46,923 nt of DNA from an uncultured candidate division WPS-2 bacterium (GTDB taxonomy: Bacteria; Vulcanimicrobiota; Vulcanimicrobiia; Vulcanimicrobiales; Vulcanimicrobiaceae): positions 1 through 46,923 of the forward strand of contig CALEYW010000017.1 of NCBI GenBank assembly GCA_937927945.1. Reading direction: 5' to 3'. This document shows positions 1 to 8,352 of the stretch, piece by piece. Position 1 is the stretch's first letter. Each line of letters starts with the position of its first letter. Position numbers and translations under genes: made by a program. A model generated the notes under the pieces. That model worked only from the letters and a program-made list of their open reading frames with translations, was not told the origin of the DNA and searched no databases.

Positions 1-4
1 CTGC

Positions 5-21
5 GCCCGTCTTCGACGGGC
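5..21. terminator. Hairpin, possible terminator of a gene left of the window
   Basis: GCCCGTC at 5-11 pairs perfectly with GACGGGC at 15-21 around a TTC loop, followed only by CTTATCC. The stem is terminator-like, but there is no U-run and the upstream gene is not visible. Positions 22-101 hold nothing else I recognise. Confidence 0.4.
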
Positions 22-101
22 TTATCCGAGTGTCCACCATACCGGGGCAAGTCCAGGATTCAATCGCCGTCGGGCGGAAGTGCGCGCCGAAGTGATGCAG
101 T

Positions 102-2510
102 ATGCTTCCTTCCGTTCGCGACGGCAACGCTAATCGCGGCATAGTGGCGGCGCCGTCGGCCCTCACGCGCATCGCCGCGATCGTGCTGCTGGCCGGCACG
201 GTGATCTTCGTCCTCGTGTCGTGGCGCGATCCCGGCTATGCGCGCCTGCGTCTGGCCGGCGGAGCTGCCGATCCCTCAGTGCACCGGGACGTCGCCACGT
301 TCGTCGTCGACGCGGCGCCGTTCTCACTGATCGAGCTGATCGTGAACGGGCGTCGTGCCTCGTCGGCGTACGTCCCGTGGAACGCGCGTGAAGTTCGCTT
401 CGAGGACACGCCGCTCGATGGCGGCCCGAACGTGGTCGTCGCTCGAACGGCGTTGTGGTACGCCGCGTCACTACGGGCGCATACCGCTGAGCTGCGCGTG
501 CAGAATCCGCCGGCGCCGATCGCCGCGCGCGCTCACGGGACGAGCACCGAGCGGCCGGACTCGCCGCAATCTCGAAACGGCCGTTCGCTCGCGCTGAACG
601 TTCGGCAACGAGAGGTCGCCGCCGCGTTCACCGTGCAGCTGCCGCGCAGCGATCGAGCGATCGTCGCCGTGCGGGCGGGCCGGATCGACCTCCCGGCATT
701 CGTCGACGACGTGTTCGGCACTCCGCGGTTCAATCGCAAGCCGATTTCCGGCTTCTTCACCGGCATACGCCCGCGAGTCCAGGTTGCGGGAGCCGCCGTC
801 ACGGTGAGCGCCGATTCGGGATATCAGTGGTTGCCGATGGAAGATTTGCCGGCCTTCGCCGGCGACCTCGAGATCGCGAACGCCTTCACCGGCCCCAAAG
901 TACGCGTTGCGGGCGACCGCGAGACCGGCCGGCCTGCGGACGCGCGGCGGTGGGCGTACGACGTGCTGCGCCTGCACGTCGACGACTATCGTATCGTCGG
1001 TCGCGAGCCGGTACCGCTGCGAGCGGAAGGCGCGACGTACGTCTGGCGTCGGCCGTTCGCGGACGTTCGCGCGCATGTCGCGGTGTCGCTGGCATTCATG
1101 CCGTTCGCCTCGGTGAACGCGCTGCAGCGAGGGCTGAACCTGCCGGTGTTCGCGTTCGCGCCGCACGTCCTCGCGCGCTTTCTCGCCTTCGTCCACGGCT
1201 TCGTGCTCGCCGTTCCGATGTTCGCGTACCTCGTGCTGTCGCGCGGGCGGAACGCCCGGTTCGCGACCATCGCTCGCCGCCTGATCGTCGTTGCGGTCGC
1301 TGCCGACGTGTTCGACGCGTGCATTTCGGCCCAGCCCGACGTCGACGGCGAGATCCTGCTGATCGTCCCCGCGATGCGCGCGTGGCCGCCGTCGCTGGTC
1401 AACCTGCTGTTCGTTCCGGTTCTGATCGGGCTGGTGCTGGCGCTCCTAGCCGCCAGCGTCGCCCACCTATCGGCGCGCACGGGTTCGCTCGGCGGGACCC
1501 TCGTCTCCAATGCCGCGAACGCGGTCCGCATCGCGGCGCTGGGATTCGCTGCGATCGTCACGGCGGGATACGCGGCGGGAACCTTCGCCCGCTTCCCGGT
1601 CGTGTATCCGGCGCTCGTCGGCGCTGCGCTCGCCGCAGGGCTCATCGGCGTGCTCGTCTCGCTTGATTGGTGGACGATCCCTGGCCCGGGCCGATCGCGC
1701 CGCGCGTTCACGGTGGCCACCGTGGCGTTCGCGGCAGCGGTCGCGGTGCCGCTCTCGCTCGTCCAGTACGGCGTCTGGGCGACGGTCCCCGAGCAGGCCG
1801 GAACGGCGTTCGCCGATCCGCTCTCGCCGTTGCCGCTGGCCGCGGCGTTCCTCCGCTCCCTCGCGCCGCTCTGCCCGCTCGCCTTCGGACTGCTGCTGAT
1901 CGCCGGCGTTCGTCCCGATCCGGCGGCTCTCGGTTTGGACCGCGCACGCTTCGCGCGCCTCGTGTTCTGCTGCTATGCGGTCCTCGCGGGCGTAGTCGTC
2001 CTCGTGCCGGTCGGCTTCATCCTCGCCTGGTGGACGTACGAGCTCCTACGCGCGCACGATACGAGCGTCGCTCACAATCCTCGTGCGCTCGTCGCGACGC
2101 CGCGCGAGAAAGGGCTGGCCGGAGTACCGCTGGCGCTCGCCTTCGTCTTCGTCGAGGTCCTGGTGCTGCTTCCGTCCCAGACGCGTCATCTGCGCGAGCT
2201 GCACACGCCGTTCGTCGTACTGGAGGCGGCCGGCTTCGTTGCCGTCGTCGCCGCGTCGCTCGTTTTGCCGGCGTTCGCGTTCGCTGCGTGCAGCGACGAG
2301 CTCGCGGGTGAATCCGGGTTGCGCAAGGGCCTCAACGTCGCGCTCTGGGCCATCGCGTGCTCGCTCCCCGCATGGTTTCTTCGATCGGACAACCTCGTGA
2401 CCGCGGTTGCGATCGTGATCGCGACCGGCCTCTTCTACGCCGTGCTCGGGCGCATCACGCCGCCGGACGCCGGCCGCGCGAGAGAAACGCCGCTACCGCT
2501 TCGCGCGTGA
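102..2510 (+). CDS. Large polytopic membrane protein of unknown function
   Basis: An 802-residue protein that I do not recognise. An N-terminal hydrophobic segment (about residues 20-40) is followed by a soluble, probably extracytoplasmic part of about 300 residues. That part has Ig-like or beta-rich character, with many short Val/Arg-rich strands. From about residue 355 to the C-terminus there are roughly ten to eleven membrane segments rich in Ala, Val and Leu. No catalytic motif is evident. The start is the ATG at 102, the first in frame; a ribosome-binding site is not obvious. The last 18 bases overlap the convergent Fur-family gene. Composition matches the neighbours. Function and partner are unknown. 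Confidence 0.7.
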   Translation: MLPSVRDGNANRGIVAAPSALTRIAAIVLLAGTVIFVLVSWRDPGYARLRLAGGAADPSVHRDVATFVVDAAPFSLIELIVNGRRASSAYVPWNAREVRFEDTPLDGGPNVVVARTALWYAASLRAHTAELRVQNPPAPIAARAHGTSTERPDSPQSRNGRSLALNVRQREVAAAFTVQLPRSDRAIVAVRAGRIDLPAFVDDVFGTPRFNRKPISGFFTGIRPRVQVAGAAVTVSADSGYQWLPMEDLPAFAGDLEIANAFTGPKVRVAGDRETGRPADARRWAYDVLRLHVDDYRIVGREPVPLRAEGATYVWRRPFADVRAHVAVSLAFMPFASVNALQRGLNLPVFAFAPHVLARFLAFVHGFVLAVPMFAYLVLSRGRNARFATIARRLIVVAVAADVFDACISAQPDVDGEILLIVPAMRAWPPSLVNLLFVPVLIGLVLALLAASVAHLSARTGSLGGTLVSNAANAVRIAALGFAAIVTAGYAAGTFARFPVVYPALVGAALAAGLIGVLVSLDWWTIPGPGRSRRAFTVATVAFAAAVAVPLSLVQYGVWATVPEQAGTAFADPLSPLPLAAAFLRSLAPLCPLAFGLLLIAGVRPDPAALGLDRARFARLVFCCYAVLAGVVVLVPVGFILAWWTYELLRAHDTSVAHNPRALVATPREKGLAGVPLALAFVFVEVLVLLPSQTRHLRELHTPFVVLEAAGFVAVVAASLVLPAFAFAACSDELAGESGLRKGLNVALWAIACSLPAWFLRSDNLVTAVAIVIATGLFYAVLGRITPPDAGRARETPLPLRA

Positions 2511-2903
2511 ACGTCGCGAGCACGCGGCACATCGGCCGTAGACCGTGATCTCGTGGTCGCGCGCGCGGAAACCCCGTGGAAGAGTGATCTGCACCGAGCT
2601 CGAGCACCCTTCGAGTTCGTGCACGGCGCCGCATTCCTCGCAGACGAAGTGGTGGTGATGGCCTTTGCCGGCGACTTCGTAGAGCGTGGGACGCCCGGCG
2701 AGCTCGACTGCCTCGAGCCAACCCTCGTCGAGCAGCGCCCGAACCGAGCGGTACACGGTCGCGATGCCGAGCCCGTCGCTTTCGCGGCCGGCTGCGTCAT
2801 GGATCTCTTCGGGAGATAGCGGGCGTCCGGCGATTTCGAGAGCGCGACGGACCGCACGCTTTTGCCGGGTGTCTCGCGTAATCGGTGTGGGTGGAGCGGG
2901 CAT
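2493..2903 (-). CDS. Fur-family metal-responsive repressor, probably Zur
   Basis: A 136-residue protein of typical Fur size. The N-terminal half is a winged helix (the ATVYRSVRALLDEGWL region is the recognition helix and wing). The C-terminal half carries the metal-binding and dimerisation segment GHHHHFVCEECG, a second CxxC (CAAC) near the C-terminus, and an HEL segment. The two CxxC pairs are the structural zinc site of the family. The subfamily (Fur, Zur or PerR) cannot be fixed from sequence alone. Zur is favoured because the divergent locus is a remnant of a CobW-type (COG0523) GTPase, a class often under zinc control. A 20-bp palindrome lies 82 bases upstream of the start, so autoregulation is likely. 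Confidence 0.85.
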   Translation of the reverse strand: MPAPPTPITRDTRQKRAVRRALEIAGRPLSPEEIHDAAGRESDGLGIATVYRSVRALLDEGWLEAVELAGRPTLYEVAGKGHHHHFVCEECGAVHELEGCSSSVQITLPRGFRARDHEITVYGRCAACSRRSRAKR

Positions 2904-2984
2904 AGGACGCTGGAGCTGATGCGGCAGCTTTCGCGGTGCGTCCTCCCAGGGGCGCCGTGATAAGGCGGTCTCGATAGCCCGTAT

Positions 2985-3004
2985 ATTGATAGGACTTTAT
3001 CAAT
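2985..3004. promoter_or_regulatory. Palindromic operator, likely Fur/Zur box
   Basis: ATTGATAGGACTTTATCAAT is a perfect inverted repeat with 7-base arms and a 6-base spacer. It lies between the minus-strand Fur-family gene and the plus-strand cobW remnant. Its AT-rich TGATA/TATCA arms resemble Fur-superfamily operators and stand out from the GC-rich surroundings. Assignment to the adjacent repressor is inference from position and symmetry. Confidence 0.6.
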
Positions 3005-3028
3005 CGCAGTAAGAACGGAGTTTCCACT

Positions 3029-3408
3029 GTGACTTCCACCGATCGCGTCCCCGTCACCGTTCTCACCGGGTTCGCGAACTCGTATGGCGCGACGACGGGA
3101 TGCGCTTGGCAACGGGCGGCGGCGCCTGGCCGTGCGTCTGGAACACGTCACGCTCGCCGGCGGGGACGGAGCCGAAGATGCTCGAGTTTCATGAAGTACC
3201 GCAGTCGGTCCTCGCATGGCAACCGGGCCGGGAGAGGTTGGCGACCGGCGACGAGTTGGGATATGTTGCGCTGTGGGAACCGGAACGCCTCGACGCGCCG
3301 ACAGCCGTGTATTACCGCGACGGCGCGGTAAGCGGCCTGCTATGGTGCGCTCGCGGCCTCGTCGTCGCGTACACCGACGGTACGGTCGTGCGGTACGACG
3401 TCGACTGA
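3029..3408 (+). pseudogene. Deletion remnant joining a CobW-type GTPase start to a WD40 protein end
   Basis: GTG at 3029, with ACGGAG eight bases upstream, opens a frame reading V-T-S-T-D-R-V-P-V-T-V-L-T-G-F. This is the beginning of a COG0523/CobW G3E GTPase just before its P-loop. At about 3070-3073 that similarity stops. In a different frame a WD40-repeat sequence begins (VRELVWRDDGMRLATGGG, from 3070) and continues to a stop at 3408, with repeat signatures LAWQPGRERLATGD and GYVALWEP. The GTP-binding core and most of the propeller are missing. I read this as an internal deletion that fused the first 15 codons of cobW to the last ~110 codons of a downstream WD40 gene, out of frame. The 102-codon frame from ATG 3100 could still be translated. 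Confidence 0.6.
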
Positions 3409-3423
3409 AGCACTCTCGGCACG

Positions 3424-4557
3424 TCAGACGGCGCGATACAGTGACCGCGTGTTGAAAAGAGGCGTCTCGAACACGAGCTGCTCGCCGCCGTCGTGAGCCG
3501 CATGATAGGAGCAGAGTCGTTCGACTTCATGCCGCGAACCGAGGATGAGCGGAACTCGCTGATGGATGCTCGCCGGCGCGATCTCGAGTATGCGCTCGCG
3601 TCCGGTGGTAGCAAGACCGCCGGCCTGTTCGACGATCATGGCCATCGGATTCGCCTCGTACATCAGCCTCAGCCGGCCTTCCTTCGTGCGATCCTTGGTG
3701 TCGCGCGGATACAGAAATACTCCGCCACGAATGAGGATGCGGTACACTTCCGCGACCAGCGATGCGACCCACCGCATGTTGAAGTCGTCCCCGCGCGGGC
3801 CGGCGCGTCCCTGAATGCATTCCTCGACGTAGTGCCGCACGGGGGCTTCCCAAAACCGCTCGTTGGACGCGTTGATCGCGAATTCACGTGTGGTCTGGGG
3901 AATTCGCATGTCCGGATGGGTGAGCGTGTAGGCCCCAACTTCCCGATCCAGCGTAAAACCGTGGACGCCTGCGCCGAGCGTGATGACGATCATCGACGTC
4001 GGACCGTAGAGCGCGAAGCCCGCGGCGAGCTGACACGTCCCTGGCTGCAAGAAGTCGGCGACGTCGGGATTCGTGATTCCGACCGGCGCGGCGAGCACGG
4101 AAAAGATCGTCCCGACCGTCACGTTGACGTCCAGGTTCGACGAACCGTCGAGCGGATCGAATAAGAGCAGGTAGCGCCCGCGCGGGTGCGCCGAGGGGAT
4201 GCAGTATGGCTCTTCGAGCTCCTCAGAGACCATTCCGCACAGAGTTCCGCCCCACTCGCACTCGCGCAGCATGATCTCGTTGGAAATCACGTCGAGCGCT
4301 TTTTGATCTTCGCCTTGCACGTTCGTGCTGGTGAGGACGTCGTCGTGCGCGCTGAGGCGGCCGCGCGAAACCGCGGAGCCGACAAATTTGCAGCCCGTCT
4401 GGATGTCGTTGAGCAGCGCAGTGAACGTCGTGTCGGGATTCGCTCTGCGTCGTTGGTCTTCGATGATGAATTTGCTGAACGTCGTGCGTCGTGCGATCGT
4501 CACGACGCAAGCATGCGGGCTAAACACATCGTTGTCAAATAGAAGTTCAGTGTCCAT
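3424..4557 (-). CDS. fbp: Class I fructose-1,6-bisphosphatase
   Basis: This enzyme hydrolyses fructose 1,6-bisphosphate to fructose 6-phosphate, the irreversible step that feeds RuBP regeneration in the Calvin cycle. The 377-residue product has the class I signatures: an N-terminal TTFSKFI segment, NVQGEDQKALD, the SEE-type metal ligands in MVSEELEEP, and the diagnostic metal-binding motif DPLDGSSNLDVNVTVGTIFS. A C-terminal substrate-binding region contains LRLMYEANPMA. I chose the ATG at 4557; the frame is open 46 codons further upstream, but that stretch is low-complexity Arg-rich and overlaps cbbR. It lies 34 bases downstream of cbbR on the same strand and probably shares its transcript. 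In the Calvin-cycle context it is the cbbF equivalent. Confidence 0.93.
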   Translation of the reverse strand: MDTELLFDNDVFSPHACVVTIARRTTFSKFIIEDQRRRANPDTTFTALLNDIQTGCKFVGSAVSRGRLSAHDDVLTSTNVQGEDQKALDVISNEIMLRECEWGGTLCGMVSEELEEPYCIPSAHPRGRYLLLFDPLDGSSNLDVNVTVGTIFSVLAAPVGITNPDVADFLQPGTCQLAAGFALYGPTSMIVITLGAGVHGFTLDREVGAYTLTHPDMRIPQTTREFAINASNERFWEAPVRHYVEECIQGRAGPRGDDFNMRWVASLVAEVYRILIRGGVFLYPRDTKDRTKEGRLRLMYEANPMAMIVEQAGGLATTGRERILEIAPASIHQRVPLILGSRHEVERLCSYHAAHDGGEQLVFETPLFNTRSLYRAV

Positions 4558-4591
4558 CCATAAGGAAAAGGTGTTGATTCGCGCCGGCTCG

Positions 4592-5518
4592 TCAGCCGTT
4601 CTTGCTCCTCTTGGGTGTCGCGTCCGTCTCGCCTGGGCGGGAGGCCGGCGCGAACGTTCCGGTTGCGATCGCATAGTCGACGAACCGCTCGGCACCTGGC
4701 GGCGTATCGCGGTCGGTACTCTCGACGAGGTGCCAATCGCGTACCAGGGGCGTTATCGCGGTAGGGATCTCGGCCAGGGTGCCCTCCGCGATCTCGCGCG
4801 CAACCGCGTCCCGTGAGAGCAGCGATATGCCGAGCCCCGCCCGCACGCATTCCCGAATTGCCCCGTTCGATCCAATGGTGACGGCCGGCGGCGCAATGCT
4901 GAGCTGCGCGAACACGTCCCGGGTCGTTTCGCGCGTCCCCGAACCCGCTTCGCGCAAGAGCCACGTCGCTCGCGCGAGGTCCTGGAGATCGTAACGGCGG
5001 CCCGGAAGTCCGACCACGACGACCGAATTCGCGCGGACTGCAACGGTCCGAAAGTGCCCGTCCTGCGGCGGGCGACCGGCCAAGACGAGGTCCGCCTCCC
5101 AATGGTTGAGGCGATCCCAAACGCGGTCCTTGTTGGCGACGTGCAGTTCGACATCGATCGCTCCGGCTATCGCGCGGAAGCCGCTCAGAAGCGCAGGAAG
5201 CAGCTGCTCGGCGGCGGTCGTGACGGCGGAGAGCTTGACGCGACCGGCATCGGGTGCCGCCGCCGCGCGCGACTCCACGACCGCTTCGTCGAGCAGCGCA
5301 ATGATGCGGCGCCCGTACGCCACGAGCCGTTCGCCGGACGGCGTCAACCGGATCCCTCGGCCGTCGCGCTCTACTACTGCGGCGCCGATCGCTTTCTGCA
5401 GGCCGGCGAGCGCTGACGATACTGCCGGCTGCGAGACAACGAGGCGCTCGGCGGCGGCTCCGACGGAACCGCTGCGCGCGACCTCGATGAGCGTGCGCAC
5501 CTGGTTCAGGGATATCAT
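4592..5518 (-). CDS. cbbR: LysR-type regulator of the Calvin cycle genes (CbbR)
   Basis: A 308-residue LysR-family regulator. The N-terminal winged helix (residues 1-60, with the recognition helix in AAAERLVVSQPAVSSALAGL) is followed by a linker helix and a two-lobed periplasmic-binding-like effector domain from about residue 90. Similarity alone would not separate CbbR from other LysR proteins. The position decides it: it is transcribed divergently from cbbL across 106 bases, the classic CbbR arrangement. CbbR proteins usually activate the divergent cbb operon in response to metabolites such as RuBP or NADPH; that part is family knowledge. The C-terminal tail is a charged extension (TDATPKRSKNG). 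fbp follows on the same strand. Confidence 0.9.
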   Translation of the reverse strand: MISLNQVRTLIEVARSGSVGAAAERLVVSQPAVSSALAGLQKAIGAAVVERDGRGIRLTPSGERLVAYGRRIIALLDEAVVESRAAAAPDAGRVKLSAVTTAAEQLLPALLSGFRAIAGAIDVELHVANKDRVWDRLNHWEADLVLAGRPPQDGHFRTVAVRANSVVVVGLPGRRYDLQDLARATWLLREAGSGTRETTRDVFAQLSIAPPAVTIGSNGAIRECVRAGLGISLLSRDAVAREIAEGTLAEIPTAITPLVRDWHLVESTDRDTPPGAERFVDYAIATGTFAPASRPGETDATPKRSKNG

Positions 5519-5624
5519 CAGCGTGTGGTTATGAATTCAAGCACAAACTGTATTTGACGTCAATATATTCCTCATGGGACGATGTGCGCACGTCCCTGCA
5601 TCGACGCCAGAATCGAGCGAAACG
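5519..5624. promoter_or_regulatory. Divergent cbbR-cbbL control region
   Basis: These 106 bases separate the starts of cbbR and cbbL and are clearly AT-richer than their flanks. They contain the palindromes TGAATTCA (5532-5539) and TTGACGTCAA (5554-5563), followed by AATATATTCC. CbbR sites are built from TNA-N7/8-TNA units. I can see several T/A candidates but cannot assign one site confidently. An in-frame ATG at 5574 lies inside this region; I regard it as upstream of the real cbbL start. Confidence 0.6.
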
Positions 5625-7079
5625 ATGACGACCCTTCTCGACTCTCCCAGCGAACGCAGCCGCTTCGACGCCGGCGTCGCGCCCTACGCGGCAATGGGCT
5701 ACTACGACGCCGGCTACGAGCCGAAGGCAAGCGACGTGCTGTGTGCCTTTCGCATCACGCCGCAGGACGGCGTCGATCCGATCGAAGCCGCCGCCGCGGT
5801 CGCCGGCGAGTCCTCGACCGCAACGTGGACGGTGGTTTGGACCGACCGCCTCACGGCGCACGAACACTATCAGGCGAAAGCGTACCGCCTCGACGCGATC
5901 CCCGGCACGTCCGGGCAGTACATGGCCTACATCGCATACGACATCGATCTCTTCGAGGAAGGGTCGATCGCGAACCTGACCTCCTCGATCATCGGGAACG
6001 TGTTCGGCTTCAAGGCGCTCAAAGCGTTGCGGCTCGAAGACATGCGAATCCCGACCCAGTACGTCAAGACCTTTCAAGGGCCCGCGCACGGAATCGTGAT
6101 GGAGCGCGAATACCTCAACAAGTTCGGCCGCCCGCTGCTCGGCGCGACGGTCAAGCCGAAGCTGGGTCTGTCGGCTCGCAACTACGGACGCGTCGTGTAC
6201 GAAGCGCTTCGCGGCGGTCTCGATTTCACCAAAGACGACGAGAACATCAACTCGCAGCCGTTCATGCGCTGGCGCGACCGCTTCCTGTATTGCATGGAGG
6301 CCGTGAAGCGCGCGGAAGCGGCGAGCGGCGAGATCAAAGGCCACTACCTCAACGTGACGGCCGCCGACATGGAGGCGATGTACGAGCGGGCCGAGTTCGC
6401 GAAGGAGCTCGGCAGCATCGTCGTGATGATCGACCTGACGGTCGGATACACGGCCATGCAATCGATGGCGAAGTGGGCTCGGAAGAACGGTGTCCTGCTC
6501 CATCTCCATCGCGCCGGGCACAGCACGTACACGCGACAGAAAACGCACGGCGTAAGCTTCCGCGTCATCGCGAAATGGTGCCGGCTCATCGGCGTCGATC
6601 ACGTCCACGCCGGCACCGTGGTCGGAAAGCTCGAAGGCGATCCTCGCACGACCGCCGGCTACTACGACACGCTCCGGGAGAACGTCGTCCCGCTCAATCC
6701 CGGTAACGGTATCTATTTCGAGCAGGAGTGGGCGTCGATGCCCGGTGTGATGCCCGTCGCGTCGGGCGGAATCCACGCCGGCCAAATGCACCAGCTGCTC
6801 GACTTGTTCGGCGATGACGTCGTGCTGCAATTCGGGGGCGGTACGATCGGTCATCCGGACGGGATCGCCGAGGGCGCGACGGCGAATCGCGTGGCGCTCG
6901 AGGCGATGGTTCTCGCGCGCAACGAAGGCCGGGACTACCGCAACGAGGGTCCGGAGATTCTCGAGGATGCTGCCAAGTCGTGCAGGCCGCTGGCTCGCGC
7001 GCTCGATTTGTGGAAGGACATCTCGTTCAACTACGAGTCCACCGACACGCCCGACGCCGTCGCCACGCCGTCGTACTAG
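5625..7079 (+). CDS. cbbL: RuBisCO large subunit, red-type form I (IC/ID/IE)
   Basis: This subunit carboxylates ribulose 1,5-bisphosphate to two 3-phosphoglycerates. The 484-residue protein contains all expected active-site elements: catalytic Lys177 in GATVKPKLG, the carbamylated Lys203 in GGLDFTKDDEN with its Asp205/Glu206 magnesium ligands, HLHRAGH near 293-299, and loop-6 Lys335 in TVVGKLEGDP. The wording FEEGSIANLTSSIIGN, and loop 6 preceded by HAGTVV, match the red-type branch that needs CbbX. Form IE, known from desert-soil trace-gas oxidisers, is plausible but needs a tree. The start at ATG 5625 gives the usual family N-terminus (...FDAGVAPYAAMGYYD); ATG 5574 would add 17 atypical residues. 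cbbS follows after 12 bases. Confidence 0.97.
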   Translation: MTTLLDSPSERSRFDAGVAPYAAMGYYDAGYEPKASDVLCAFRITPQDGVDPIEAAAAVAGESSTATWTVVWTDRLTAHEHYQAKAYRLDAIPGTSGQYMAYIAYDIDLFEEGSIANLTSSIIGNVFGFKALKALRLEDMRIPTQYVKTFQGPAHGIVMEREYLNKFGRPLLGATVKPKLGLSARNYGRVVYEALRGGLDFTKDDENINSQPFMRWRDRFLYCMEAVKRAEAASGEIKGHYLNVTAADMEAMYERAEFAKELGSIVVMIDLTVGYTAMQSMAKWARKNGVLLHLHRAGHSTYTRQKTHGVSFRVIAKWCRLIGVDHVHAGTVVGKLEGDPRTTAGYYDTLRENVVPLNPGNGIYFEQEWASMPGVMPVASGGIHAGQMHQLLDLFGDDVVLQFGGGTIGHPDGIAEGATANRVALEAMVLARNEGRDYRNEGPEILEDAAKSCRPLARALDLWKDISFNYESTDTPDAVATPSY

Positions 7080-7091
7080 GAGTCGCAAGAC

Positions 7092-7484
7092 ATGCGCATC
7101 ACGCAAGGGACCTTTTCGTTTCTCCCCGACCTCAGCGACGAACAGATCGCGCGGCAGATCCGATACGCCCTCGGCAACGGGTGGCCCATCTCGCTCGAAT
7201 ACACGACCGACCCCCATCCGAGGAACTCGTACTGGGAGATGTTCGGTTTGCCGATGTTCGACATCCACGACGCGTCCGCGGTGATGGGCGAACTGCGGCG
7301 GGCGCGCGATGCGCATCCCGACGCGTACGTCAAGCTCAACGCGTACGACGCGCGCTATGGCCGGCAAACGACCGCCTTGAGCTTCATCGTCTCCAGACCC
7401 CCGGCGGAGCGCGGCCTGCGCCTGGAGCGGCAGGAAGCGCACGATCGCGTGCAGCGCTACACGATTACCCGCGATGCAGACTGA
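7092..7484 (+). CDS. cbbS: RuBisCO small subunit, red-type
   Basis: The 130-residue small subunit caps the L8 core of form I RuBisCO. The N-terminus MRITQGTFSFLPDLSD and the segment GWPISLEYTTDPHPRNSYW are typical of the red-type group. The protein also keeps the C-terminal extension after SFIVSRPP (RGLRLERQEA...RVQRYTITRDAD). This extension corresponds to the beta-hairpin that red-type small subunits use in place of the longer loop found in plants. An AGGAG sequence that begins in the cbbL stop codon (7078-7082) precedes the ATG. Its last 11 bases overlap cbbX, so the three genes are probably translated from one messenger. Confidence 0.96.
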   Translation: MRITQGTFSFLPDLSDEQIARQIRYALGNGWPISLEYTTDPHPRNSYWEMFGLPMFDIHDASAVMGELRRARDAHPDAYVKLNAYDARYGRQTTALSFIVSRPPAERGLRLERQEAHDRVQRYTITRDAD

Positions 7485-8352
7485 CGATACGGAGCGGCTG
7501 AACATCACCTCCGCGTATGCGGAGTCGAACATCAAAGAGATCCTTGACAAGCTCGATCGCGAACTCATCGGGCTTGCTCCCGTGAAGGATAGGATTCGCG
7601 AGATCGCCGCGCTGCTGCTCGTCGACCGGCTTCGGGAACGGATAGGCCTCGCGGCCGAGCCGCCGCCGCTGCACATGTCGTTCACGGGCGGTCCCGGCAC
7701 CGGCAAGACGACCGTGGCGTTTCGCATGGCAGAGATCCTGTACCGGCTGGGCTACGTGCGAAAGGGTCACCTCGTCGCCGTGACGCGCGACGACCTCGTC
7801 GGGCAATTCATCGGGCACACGGCGCCGAAGACCAGGGACGTCCTCAAGCGAGCGATGGGCGGCGTGCTGTTCATCGACGAAGCGTACTACCTCTATAAGG
7901 CGGAAAACGAACGGGACTACGGGGCCGAGGCCATCGAGATTTTGCTCCAAGTGATGGAAAACGACCGGCGCGACCTCGTCGTGATCTTCGCCGGTTACAA
8001 AGACCGCATGGACGCGTTCTTCGCGAGCAACCCCGGGCTCAAATCACGCGTCGGCAATCACATCGACTTTCCGGACTATGACGCGGCCGAGCTGCTCCAA
8101 ATCGCCGACCTCATGCTGGACCGGCTGAACTATCGTTTCACGCCCGAGGCGCGCCGGGCGTTCGTCGAATACCTGGAGCTGCGCATGAGTCAGCCCTTTT
8201 TCGCCAACGCGAGAAGCGTTCGCAACGCCATCGGGCGCGCGCGTTTGCGTCAGGCGAACCGGCTCTTCGCCCTCGGCGGCGATCTCTCGCGGGATGACCT
8301 GGTCGGAATCGAGGTCGAGGACATTCGCAAGAGCCGCGTGTTCGCATCATGA
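7474..8352 (+). CDS. cbbX: CbbX, AAA+ RuBisCO activase
   Basis: A 292-residue AAA+ ATPase that remodels inhibited red-type RuBisCO by pulling on the C-terminal tail of the large subunit, releasing tight-binding sugar phosphates. Visible motifs are Walker A GGPGTGKTT (residues 72-80), Walker B VLFIDEA (131-137), a pore-loop region around GHTAPKT, sensor residues in VVIFAGYKDRM, and an arginine-finger region in NPGLKSRVG. Length and motif order match CbbX. The start overlaps cbbS by 11 bases and the 3' end overlaps the convergent prk by 6. The red-type large and small subunits next to it fit this activase and not the unrelated CbbQO system. Confidence 0.96.
   Translation: MQTDDTERLNITSAYAESNIKEILDKLDRELIGLAPVKDRIREIAALLLVDRLRERIGLAAEPPPLHMSFTGGPGTGKTTVAFRMAEILYRLGYVRKGHLVAVTRDDLVGQFIGHTAPKTRDVLKRAMGGVLFIDEAYYLYKAENERDYGAEAIEILLQVMENDRRDLVVIFAGYKDRMDAFFASNPGLKSRVGNHIDFPDYDAAELLQIADLMLDRLNYRFTPEARRAFVEYLELRMSQPFFANARSVRNAIGRARLRQANRLFALGGDLSRDDLVGIEVEDIRKSRVFAS

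Noticed and set aside
5574..5624. Upstream ATG for cbbL giving 17 more residues
   Set aside because: It lies in the AT-rich control region, and the extra residues are absent from red-type large subunits as I know them. ATG 5625 gives the normal N-terminus.
5529..7727. 732-codon open frame antisense to cbbL-cbbS-cbbX
   Set aside because: Its protein is Arg/His/Val-rich without family motifs. The three plus-strand genes are certain, and long antisense frames are expected at this GC content.
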